From: SG8-41 sp036555035
Lineage (GTDB): Bacteria > Pseudomonadota > Gammaproteobacteria > Burkholderiales > SG8-41
Direction: 5' to 3'
Length of the DNA: 15,962 nt
Assembly (NCBI GenBank): GCA_036555035.1
Contig: DATBMB010000184.1
Coordinates: forward strand, 1-15,962
The translations under genes were made by a program, and so were the position numbers. Numbering within the stretch: position 1 is the first letter of the stretch; each line of letters starts with the position of its first letter. Under the pieces are notes generated by a model. It was not told where the DNA came from. It made no database searches and worked only from the letters and a program-made list of their open reading frames with translations. Below, in pieces: positions 1 through 5,907 of this stretch.

Positions 1-948
1 CTGGTCAAGGTCCTCGCGACCGGCGGGACCATCGCCAACACGCCCTCGGGGCGGCTCCACGCGGGCGAAGTCGCCGACGCCATTCCCGAGCTGAGGAAAG
101 TCGCGCGCCTCGAGGTCGAGGAGCTCGTCCGCGTGGCAAGCAGCGCCATCACCGTCGAGACCTGGCTCGCGCTCGCGCGGCGCAGTGCGGAGGTCGTCGA
201 AGAGGCCGGGGTCAAGGGCATCGTCGTCACCCACGGCTCGAATGCCGTGGAGGAGACCGCCTACTTCCTCAGCCTGACGGTCAAGAGCGACAAGCCGGTG
301 GTGCTGACCGCCGCCCAGCGGCAATTCACCACGCTCAGCTCCGACAGTCCGAAGAATTTCCTGCAGGCGGTGCGGGTCGCCGCGAGCGACGAGGCGCGAG
401 GCAAGGGCGCGCTGGTTGTCACCAACGACATGATCCACGCGGCGCGCGACGTCTCCAAGAACATCTCCAGCCGCGTGGAGACCTACAGCAGCCGTGACCT
501 CGGCGCGCTCGGCTTCGTCGACGACGATCGCGTCACCTTCTATCGCGAGCCCGTGAAGCGGCACACGAAAGCGACGCCCTTTGACGCGAGGCGCCTGCGG
601 GAGCTGCCCCGCGTCGATATCATCCATACCTACGCCGATGCGGACGGGGCGTTGATCGAGGCCGCCGTCGCGCACGGCGCCGCGGGCATCGTGATCGCCG
701 GCTTCCCGACCGGCTCCGGCACGCCCGCCCAGGAGGATGCAGTCAAGCGGGTGGCGGCCAGGGGGATTCCCGTGGTGATGACCAATCGCGGGGGGATGGG
801 CCGGGTCATCGACAAGAAGCCGAAGGAGGCGCGCCCGCTCGTCTTCGGCGACAACCTCACGCCGGTCAAAGCCCGGGTGCTGCTGATGCTCGCGCTGACG
901 ACGACCCGCGATCGGGCGGAGCTACAGCGGATTTTCGAGCGATACTGA
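1..948 (+). CDS. Asparaginase/glutaminase-family protein, 5' end outside window
   Basis: The frame is open from base 1 to the TGA at 946-948, giving about 315 visible residues, so only a few N-terminal residues (and any signal peptide) are missing. The fold family is recognised by the N-terminal nucleophile motif TGGTIAN (Thr at visible codon 10), by GIVVTHGSNAVEETAYFL around codons 74-91, and by ND-IHAARDV-K near codons 139-149, which carries the conserved Lys. Known members hydrolyse L-asparagine or L-glutamine to the acid plus ammonia. Two substrate-pocket motifs differ from the usual form: the HGTDT motif reads HGSNA (codons 78-82), changing the second nucleophile Thr to Ser and the substrate-binding Asp to Asn, and the SQDM-type motif reads SSAI. 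Family membership is secure, but the substrate is uncertain and may not be asparagine. The last 27 bases overlap the convergent methyltransferase gene. Confidence 0.88.
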   Translation: MVKVLATGGTIANTPSGRLHAGEVADAIPELRKVARLEVEELVRVASSAITVETWLALARRSAEVVEEAGVKGIVVTHGSNAVEETAYFLSLTVKSDKPVVLTAAQRQFTTLSSDSPKNFLQAVRVAASDEARGKGALVVTNDMIHAARDVSKNISSRVETYSSRDLGALGFVDDDRVTFYREPVKRHTKATPFDARRLRELPRVDIIHTYADADGALIEAAVAHGAAGIVIAGFPTGSGTPAQEDAVKRVAARGIPVVMTNRGGMGRVIDKKPKEARPLVFGDNLTPVKARVLLMLALTTTRDRAELQRIFERY

Positions 949-1788
949 AAGGCGCTGGCCCCCGGCCTTGCGCCTGGCCGTCCACTGCCCGGCCGCACCG
1001 CCTGCTGAATTCCCGCTCATCGTGTCGCCGGTCACGCGGCCCACGTACTCGGTGCCGCCCGCGGTAAAGCGGATCTCATCGCCCCGCAGCCGCCCGTTCG
1101 CGATCGGGACCGTGGCGCCGTTCGCCGTCAGCGTGCCGGTCAGCTCCTGGAACTTCTGCTCGAGCCGCAGCCGTCCGCCCGGCAGCCGCCAGGTGCCTTC
1201 CACCCGCGCCGGCACGATGTACAGGTAGGCCGTGCACCAACTGCCGCACTCGCCGTCCGCCCGGGCGGTCTCGTCGTATTTCCAGTCGTCGATCTCGAAC
1301 CCGTTCACGACGATGCGCGAGCCCGGCTTCATGGCCAGGAACCTGGGGACCATCTTGTTGAGGTTCTCGGTCAACAGGAACAGCGCCAGGACCGACGCCT
1401 GCGAGATGTCCGCTTCGTACATGTCGCCCTGCACGAACTCGGCCTTGTCGGCGACGCCCTCCTGGGCCGCGCTGCGGCGCGAGAGGTCGACCATGTCCTG
1501 GTTCCATTCCACGCCCCGTCCGCGCGCCCCCCGCTTCGCGGCGGCGATGATGTTGCGGCCGTCGCCCGAGCCGAGGTCCATCACGAAGTCCTGCGGCGTC
1601 ACCCGGGCGACGTCCAGCATCTTCTCCACCAGCACGAAGGGGGTCGGCACCCAGACCACGTCCTTGCCGGCCTGGCCCTCGACGGGCTCGAACGGCTCCT
1701 TGGTCTCCTGAGCTTGCTGCGCGATCGCGGACATCGCTACGAGGCACGACGCTACGAACAGGCGGGATGCAAATTGCGAAACCTTCAA
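922..1788 (-). CDS. Exported class I SAM-dependent methyltransferase with extra C-terminal domain
   Basis: This 288-residue protein starts with a signal peptide: two basic residues, a hydrophobic core (about residues 9-21) and an AIA-QQ cleavage site after residue 23. A Rossmann methyltransferase domain follows, with motif I VMDLGSGDGRN at residues 69-79 and the acidic motif II residue Glu94 in GVEWNQ. Residues from about 200 to 288 look like a small beta-rich extension of unknown role. The start is TTG at 1786-1788. It is preferred because an AGGAG Shine-Dalgarno (about 1795-1799) lies about 6 bases upstream and because it gives an intact signal peptide. The gene lies downstream of the operon terminator at 1838-1890, so it is probably transcribed separately. 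The substrate is unknown. A periplasmic location is odd because SAM is a cytoplasmic cofactor. The alternative is that the N-terminus stays as a membrane anchor. Confidence 0.82.
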   Translation of the reverse strand: MKVSQFASRLFVASCLVAMSAIAQQAQETKEPFEPVEGQAGKDVVWVPTPFVLVEKMLDVARVTPQDFVMDLGSGDGRNIIAAAKRGARGRGVEWNQDMVDLSRRSAAQEGVADKAEFVQGDMYEADISQASVLALFLLTENLNKMVPRFLAMKPGSRIVVNGFEIDDWKYDETARADGECGSWCTAYLYIVPARVEGTWRLPGGRLRLEQKFQELTGTLTANGATVPIANGRLRGDEIRFTAGGTEYVGRVTGDTMSGNSAGGAAGQWTARRKAGGQRLSVSLENPL

Positions 1789-1837
1789 GCGGGTCTCCTG
1801 GATGGGTCAATTCGGGGCAGAAATACTAGCAGGAAAA

Positions 1838-1890
1838 AAGGTGTCAGGAACCTTAATTCGCGGGCGCGCCGAAAAGGTTCCTGACACCTT
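1838..1890 (-). terminator. 17-bp perfect inverted repeat, REP-like, probable terminator of the catabolic operon
   Basis: AAGGTGTCAGGAACCTT (1838-1854) is repeated exactly in inverted orientation at 1874-1890, with a 19-nt GC-rich loop. Read on the minus strand, the stem is followed directly by a run of T, as in a Rho-independent terminator. It begins one base beyond the stop codon of the PanB-like gene, the last gene of the leftward operon, and lies ahead of the methyltransferase gene. The perfect arms and long loop also resemble a pair of REP units (a REPIN), so it may be a dispersed repeat serving as a terminator. Whether it is repeated elsewhere cannot be seen here. Confidence 0.75.
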
Positions 1891-1891
1891 A

Positions 1892-2626
1892 TCAGCCCTT
1901 GATCTGCCGGCCCGCGCGCACGTCGGCGATCAACGCGGTGAAGGCCTGGAGGCTCAGCTGCGCGGTGTTTGCGTAAGTCTCGGCTTTCGAGTCGATCCAT
2001 TTCGCCCCATAGCCGATGGCGGTATGCGCGAGCCGCACGCGGCCGTCGAGCCAGGGGCCGCCGCCGAGGCCGCCGATCACCGGGATGGAGACCGCTTTCG
2101 CCACCGCCGCGCCCGCTTCCGGCCCGGAGTGACGGAAGTCCAGCAGTGCGGCGCCCGCTTCTTCCAGGCGCTTCGCCTCCTCCACCAGAGTGCCGACGGC
2201 CAATTCCTTCCCGCCGTGGAACTCAGCGAACACGGGGACACCCGCGCGGACGATCGCGCGCACGGTCCGGGGAGCGCCCGCCACCTTCACCATCTGGGCG
2301 CCGCCTTCCTTCGCGAGGCGGATAGCGGCGTCAACCGTGGCGCTCGTCCCCGCCTGCACGGGGCCGTGCGGGATGTCACAGCTCACGAGGGCGCGCTGGG
2401 CGCCACGGCTCACCGCCTTGCACGCGAGCAGGATTTCCTCCACGGTGACTTCGGTCTCCGTCGCCTGGCCCCACAGGTTGGCGCCGACCGAGTCCCCGAC
2501 GGAGATGAGATCCACCCCCGCCCGGTCCGCGATCTGCGCGGTGGGGTAGTCATACGCGACCACGCCGACGATCTTCCTTCCCTCGCGCTTCATGCCCTGA
2601 AGCGCCGCGACGGTCACCTTCTCCAT
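1892..2626 (-). CDS. Divergent PanB-like (ketopantoate hydroxymethyltransferase family) protein
   Basis: This 244-residue protein aligns along nearly its whole length with PanB of the PEP mutase/isocitrate lyase superfamily: VVAYDYPTAQIAD near residue 22, VGDSVG with Asp45, CDIPHG with Asp84, MVKVAGA with Lys114, and SIPVIGG near residue 188. PanB itself transfers a hydroxymethyl group from methylene-tetrahydrofolate to 2-oxoisovalerate for pantothenate synthesis. Compared with my recollection of E. coli PanB, the third metal ligand (Glu114 in MVKIEGG) is Ala116 here, the His in GHLGLTPQ is not kept, and the catalytic Glu181 (LVLECVP) aligns with Arg. The GYKVQG region is shortened. It is therefore probably not a true PanB. 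Its place in an aromatic-catabolism operon, 7 bases after the aldolase, suggests a lyase or hydrolase on a 2-oxo acid, but the reaction is unknown. Confidence 0.8.
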   Translation of the reverse strand: MEKVTVAALQGMKREGRKIVGVVAYDYPTAQIADRAGVDLISVGDSVGANLWGQATETEVTVEEILLACKAVSRGAQRALVSCDIPHGPVQAGTSATVDAAIRLAKEGGAQMVKVAGAPRTVRAIVRAGVPVFAEFHGGKELAVGTLVEEAKRLEEAGAALLDFRHSGPEAGAAVAKAVSIPVIGGLGGGPWLDGRVRLAHTAIGYGAKWIDSKAETYANTAQLSLQAFTALIADVRAGRQIKG

Positions 2627-2633
2627 CCGAAGG

Positions 2634-3494
2634 TCAGGAACGGCCGGCGAGGCCGCGGGCCTTCTCCAGGGTCCCGAAGCTGCGCGGCGCGGCGCACATC
2701 AGGTAGCGATAGCCTTCCTTGATGATGCGCTCGGCATTCGCGGTCTCCACGTGCGGGTGCCCCACGACGACCTTGTGCTTCTTGCAGGTGGCGACGACCT
2801 GCGCCATGGCATCGAGCACCACCTTGTGCTCGTACTGGCGGGGAAGTCCCAGCTCCTGCGACAGGTCGCCCTCCCCGATCAGGATTCCGCCGATGCCCGG
2901 CACGTTCTTCAGCATGTCGTCCAGATTGGCGATGCCCGCGGTGTCCTCGATCATGAGGATGACGAAGATCTCGCCCTGGGGATTCAACGGCCACACGTCG
3001 GCGCGCTCGTAATACTCCTGCTGGGTTATGCCCCAATAGCGCACTGCCTGTCCCGGCCCGTCGCCGCGGATGCCCGCCGGCTCGTAGAGCGGTTTCCCCT
3101 TCAGGCGCGGGTAGCGGCAGGCGGCGACCGCGTTGTACGCCTCTTCGACCGTGCTGACGTGCGGCCAGATGATGCCGTAGTAGCCGAGATCGAGCGCCTG
3201 CTTGGCGAAGAACTGGTTCTTCTCGTTTCCGTTGGGCGGAATGCGCACGGTCGGCGTCACCTGGGGCGCGACCGACCCGGACTTCGCGATCTGCCCGCGA
3301 TTGAGCAGGTACTGCAGGCAATCCCGGAGGGTGCGGATATCCCAGCCATTGTGCTCGCCCTCGAACACGACGCCGTCGTACTTCGAGGGCTGCAGCGCGA
3401 TCGCCGCCTCGGGATCGGGCGGCATGAAGCAGGTGAACGCGTGCTGGCCGGATTCGAGCGCGCGGATGATGCCGTTCAGTCGTGGAAGTGCCAT
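2634..3494 (-). CDS. HpcH/HpaI-family aldolase (class II, 2-oxo acid)
   Basis: This 286-residue protein is of the HpcH/HpaI aldolase family, whose members split 4-hydroxy-2-oxo acids into pyruvate (or another 2-oxo acid) and an aldehyde or oxo acid, using a divalent metal. Visible elements are FEGEHNG (catalytic His48), TPTVRIPP (Arg84), IEDTAGI with metal ligand Glu183, and GGILIGEGDLS with metal ligand Asp210. The position of HpaI Gln147 is Met here, and residues 130-175 form a longer insertion than in E. coli HpaI. An AGGAAA Shine-Dalgarno lies about 7 bases before the ATG. The gene follows ligJ after a repeat-filled gap and precedes the PanB-like gene by 7 bases. By position it is a candidate for cleaving the LigJ product, 4-carboxy-4-hydroxy-2-oxoadipate, in place of the usual LigK-type enzyme. 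This is inference only. Confidence 0.87.
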   Translation of the reverse strand: MALPRLNGIIRALESGQHAFTCFMPPDPEAAIALQPSKYDGVVFEGEHNGWDIRTLRDCLQYLLNRGQIAKSGSVAPQVTPTVRIPPNGNEKNQFFAKQALDLGYYGIIWPHVSTVEEAYNAVAACRYPRLKGKPLYEPAGIRGDGPGQAVRYWGITQQEYYERADVWPLNPQGEIFVILMIEDTAGIANLDDMLKNVPGIGGILIGEGDLSQELGLPRQYEHKVVLDAMAQVVATCKKHKVVVGHPHVETANAERIIKEGYRYLMCAAPRSFGTLEKARGLAGRS

Positions 3495-3509
3495 GAGTAT
3501 TTCCTAAGA

Positions 3510-3625
3510 GTGACGAGATACGGGTGACGAGATACGGGTGACGAGATAAAGGTGACAGGGGACTGCTGCGAACTGCTTATCGTCACCCGCAATCGTCACC
3601 ATTACTCGTCACCCTTGATCGTCAC
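3510..3625. repeat. Inverted pair of GTGAC tandem arrays, operon gap A (aldolase/ligJ)
   Basis: The left arm holds four GTGAC cores at 3510, 3524, 3538 and 3552, exactly 14 nt apart (unit GTGACGAGATACGG). The right arm holds four GTCAC cores at 3582, 3595, 3608 and 3621, exactly 13 nt apart. The arms are broadly complementary, so the gap can fold into a long imperfect hairpin around a loop of about 25 nt that begins with GGGGACTG (3558-3565). The last core overlaps the ligJ stop codon (3622-3624). Confidence 0.9.
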
Positions 3626-4656
3626 TTCTTGTTTCCGTGGCCGCGCTTCTTCAGCAGCGCGTCGAGCCGGGGATAGACGCGTCGGGCATTGCTCTCGAAG
3701 ATCTTCTCGCGGTCTTTTTCGCTCAATCGCAACTGGTCCACGTAGCGCTTGGTGTCGTCGTAGTGGTGGCCGGTTTCGGGGTCGATGCCCTTCACCGCGC
3801 CGACCATCTCCGACGCAAACAGGATGTTGTCCACGGGGATGACCTTGGCGAGCAGCTCGATCCCCGGCAGGTGATAGACGCAGGTGTCGAAGAAAACGTT
3901 CTTCAGCAGGTGATCCTTGAGCAGCGGGCGCTTCATGTCCTGGGCGAGCCCGCGGTAGCGCCCCCAGTGGTAGGGCACCGCGCCGCCGCCGTGCGGGATC
4001 ACGAACCGCAGCGTCGGAAAGTCCTTGAAGAGGTTGCCCTGGATCAGCTGCATGAAGGCGGTGGTGTCGCCGTTGATGTAGTGCGCGCCGGTGTGATGGA
4101 AGTTCGGGTTGCACGACGAGGACACGTGGATCATCGCCGGCACATCGAGCTCGCACAGCTTCTCGTAGAGCGGATACCACCACTTGTCGATCAGCGGCGG
4201 ATCGGTCCAGTAGCCGCCCGAAGGATCGGGATTCAGGTTGACGCCCACGAAGCCGAGCTCCTTCACGATGCGCTCGAGCTCCGGGATGCAGTTCTTCGGC
4301 GACACCCCCGGAGACTGCGGCAGCTGGCCGACGCCGACAAAGCTGTCAGGCAGGAGCTTGCAGATGCGATGAATCAAGTCGTTGCAGATGCGCGTCCATT
4401 CAAGGCTCACCGCCTCGGTGCCGACGTGGTGCGCCATGCCCCCGGCGCGCGGCGAGAAGATGGTGAGGTCGCCGCCGCGCTCTTTCTGGAAATTCAACTG
4501 GGGCGCGACGCTTTTCACCAGCACCTCGTCGGTGATGCCGAGGTCGGTCGAGCCCGGCTTGCGCGCGGAATCGGCGAGACCCGCGAGCTGCTTGTCGCGA
4601 AAAGTATGGAGCGCCTGCGGCTCCGTGGTGTAGTGGCCGTGGATGTCTATGATCAT
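3622..4656 (-). CDS. ligJ: 4-oxalomesaconate hydratase (amidohydrolase superfamily)
   Basis: This 344-residue amidohydrolase-fold protein matches LigJ very closely along its full length. Marked stretches include MIIDIHGHYTT (His6, His8), ERGGDLTIFSPRAGGMAHH, GVNLNPDPSGGYWTDPP, PAMIHVSSSCN (His177), VIPHGGGAVPYHWGRYRG, FFDTCVYH and ILFASEMVGAVKGIDPETG (Glu283). His6, His8, His177 and Glu283 correspond to the reported LigJ zinc ligands. LigJ adds water to 4-oxalomesaconate to give 4-carboxy-4-hydroxy-2-oxoadipate in the protocatechuate 4,5-cleavage (and gallate) pathway, in the cytoplasm. The gene is in the middle of the leftward operon, with GTGAC repeat arrays on both sides. There is no clear Shine-Dalgarno: a repeat core ends 4 bases before the ATG, and the stop codon lies inside another core. 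Of the operon genes, its assignment is the most secure. Confidence 0.93.
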   Translation of the reverse strand: MIIDIHGHYTTEPQALHTFRDKQLAGLADSARKPGSTDLGITDEVLVKSVAPQLNFQKERGGDLTIFSPRAGGMAHHVGTEAVSLEWTRICNDLIHRICKLLPDSFVGVGQLPQSPGVSPKNCIPELERIVKELGFVGVNLNPDPSGGYWTDPPLIDKWWYPLYEKLCELDVPAMIHVSSSCNPNFHHTGAHYINGDTTAFMQLIQGNLFKDFPTLRFVIPHGGGAVPYHWGRYRGLAQDMKRPLLKDHLLKNVFFDTCVYHLPGIELLAKVIPVDNILFASEMVGAVKGIDPETGHHYDDTKRYVDQLRLSEKDREKIFESNARRVYPRLDALLKKRGHGNKK

Positions 4657-4660
4657 AAAT

Positions 4661-4788
4661 GTGACGAATAAGGGTGACGATTAAGGGTGACGAGGTAAAG
4701 GTGACGGAGAGTTGCTAAGAATAACGGCGGAATCGCATTTCGTCACCCTTATCTCGTCACCCGTATCTCGTCACCTGTATCTCGTCAC
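4661..4788. repeat. Inverted pair of GTGAC tandem arrays, operon gap B (ligJ/decarboxylase)
   Basis: The left arm has GTGAC cores at 4661, 4674, 4687 and 4701 (13-14 nt spacing). The right arm has GTCAC cores at 4742, 4756, 4770 and 4784 (14 nt spacing). The arms can pair over about 50 nt around a central segment of about 36 nt. The right arm touches the stop codon of the decarboxylase-like gene (4788-4790), and the left arm begins 4 bases from the ligJ ATG, where a ribosome binding site would be expected. Confidence 0.9.
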
Positions 4789-5786
4789 TAGATCTTGAAG
4801 GCTTCGAGGGTTTCCGGGGCGAACAGGTCCTCGGGTTGCAGCCGCCGCTTCGAGAGGCCCTGCTCGTGGTGATAGCGCAGGAAGGTGTCGAGCACGTGGC
4901 GGTTGCCGTGGAAGCCGTAGGACCACCAATCCGCGCCGAGCTCGCGCTCGGCGTCCTCGACGTGGGCGTTCTGCCACGGCAGCATCGCCTTGTGCGCCGC
5001 GGTCTGCGCGAAGCCCTGGTAGACGCGCCGCTGCGCTTCCTGGAAGGCCTTGTAGAGCGACATCGCGATCCAGCGGTTCTTCTCGTAGACCTCGCGCCGG
5101 ATCGCCACCACGTGCATGATCGGGAAGATCTTCGTGCGCCGGTAGTATTCGCGCTCGACCGCGACGAAATCCGGAAACAGGCGCTTGACCGCCTCGGGCC
5201 GCGTGCGGAAGGTCGAGGGCGCGCGCGCCGTGTGCAGGGCGTCGATCTCGCCCGCCGCGAGCATCGCCGAGAGCGTCTTGTCCGGCCCGATCGGCCGCAC
5301 CTTGAAATTCGGAGGCAGGTCGAGCTTGAGCTTCTCGTCGCGCCGGGTCTCCTCCTCGCCTCCCGTCCAGTACTCGACGCTGTCGGCTTTCACGCCGTAA
5401 TCGTCGGAGAGGATGCCGCGGATCCATACCGGGGCCGTCATCTGGTACTCGGGCGTGCCGATGCGCTTGCCCACCAGGTCCTTCGGCTCGCGGATGCCGC
5501 TCTTCGCGGACACGAAGATGCTGGAATGGCGGAAGAAGCGCGAAGGATAGGCCGGGATCGCGATGAAGGGCTGCGGGTCGCGGTGCAGGGAGACCGTGTA
5601 CGAGGACATCGACATCTCCGCGACGTCGAATTCCCGGTAGCGCGCCATCCGGAAGAACGTTTCCTCGACCGGCAGCTCGAGCACGTTCAGCTCGATGCCC
5701 TCCGGCCGCACGGTGCCGTCGGCGAGCGCGCGCGTGCGGTCGTAGTCCCAGATGGAAAGGGTGAGCCGCAGCTTGGCTTTCGCCAT
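4788..5786 (-). CDS. 4,5-dihydroxyphthalate decarboxylase (Pht5)-like protein
   Basis: This 332-residue protein has a periplasmic-binding-protein-like fold but no signal peptide, so it is cytoplasmic and more likely an enzyme than a transport receptor. The N-terminal pattern (LRLTLSIWDYDRTRALADG, then EGIELNVLELPVEETFFRM and EFDVAEMSMSSY), the segment DLVGKRIGTPEYQMTAPVWIRG near residues 103-124 and the C-terminal GFHGNRHVLDTFLRYHHEQGL are typical of proteins annotated as 4,5-dihydroxyphthalate decarboxylase. Pht5 converts 4,5-dihydroxyphthalate to protocatechuate. Next to a Rieske oxygenase and ligJ that step fits, but the family is large, few members have been tested, and the true substrate may be a related aromatic acid. 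No Shine-Dalgarno is visible: a repeat core ends 2 bases before the ATG. Confidence 0.78.
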   Translation of the reverse strand: MAKAKLRLTLSIWDYDRTRALADGTVRPEGIELNVLELPVEETFFRMARYREFDVAEMSMSSYTVSLHRDPQPFIAIPAYPSRFFRHSSIFVSAKSGIREPKDLVGKRIGTPEYQMTAPVWIRGILSDDYGVKADSVEYWTGGEEETRRDEKLKLDLPPNFKVRPIGPDKTLSAMLAAGEIDALHTARAPSTFRTRPEAVKRLFPDFVAVEREYYRRTKIFPIMHVVAIRREVYEKNRWIAMSLYKAFQEAQRRVYQGFAQTAAHKAMLPWQNAHVEDAERELGADWWSYGFHGNRHVLDTFLRYHHEQGLSKRRLQPEDLFAPETLEAFKI

Positions 5787-5788
5787 AC

Positions 5789-5901
5789 GTGACGAATAAT
5801 GGTGACGATTAAGGGTGACGATTAAAGGTGACGATAGACGGTGAGAGGTAGTACATCACCCATATCTCGTCACTCGCATCTCGTCACGCGCATCTCGTCA
5901 C
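5789..5901. repeat. Inverted pair of GTGAC tandem arrays, operon gap C (decarboxylase/Rieske oxygenase)
   Basis: The left arm has GTGAC cores at 5789, 5802, 5815 and 5828, exactly 13 nt apart. The right arm has cores at 5855 (degenerate ATCAC), 5869, 5883 and 5897, exactly 14 nt apart. The arrangement is the same as in gaps A and B, with a central segment of about 22 nt. It begins 2 bases from the ATG of the decarboxylase-like gene and ends 6 bases before the Rieske oxygenase stop codon. Confidence 0.88.
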
Positions 5902-5907
5902 TTTCTT

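Noticed and set aside
2628..2642. AAGGTCAGGAAC near the aldolase stop as a copy of the REP-like arm at 1838-1854
   Set aside because: It lacks the GT of AAGGTGTCAGGAAC, lies partly in coding sequence and has no inverted partner.
4788..5786. Decarboxylase-like protein as an ABC transporter receptor
   Set aside because: The fold is binding-protein-like, but there is no signal peptide, no ABC permease or ATPase gene nearby, and the similarity is to Pht5-type enzymes.
3495..5907. CRISPR array
   Set aside because: The repeat cores are 5-8 bases with a 13-14 nt period, occur in both orientations inside each gap, and leave no spacers of 30 bases. No cas gene is nearby.
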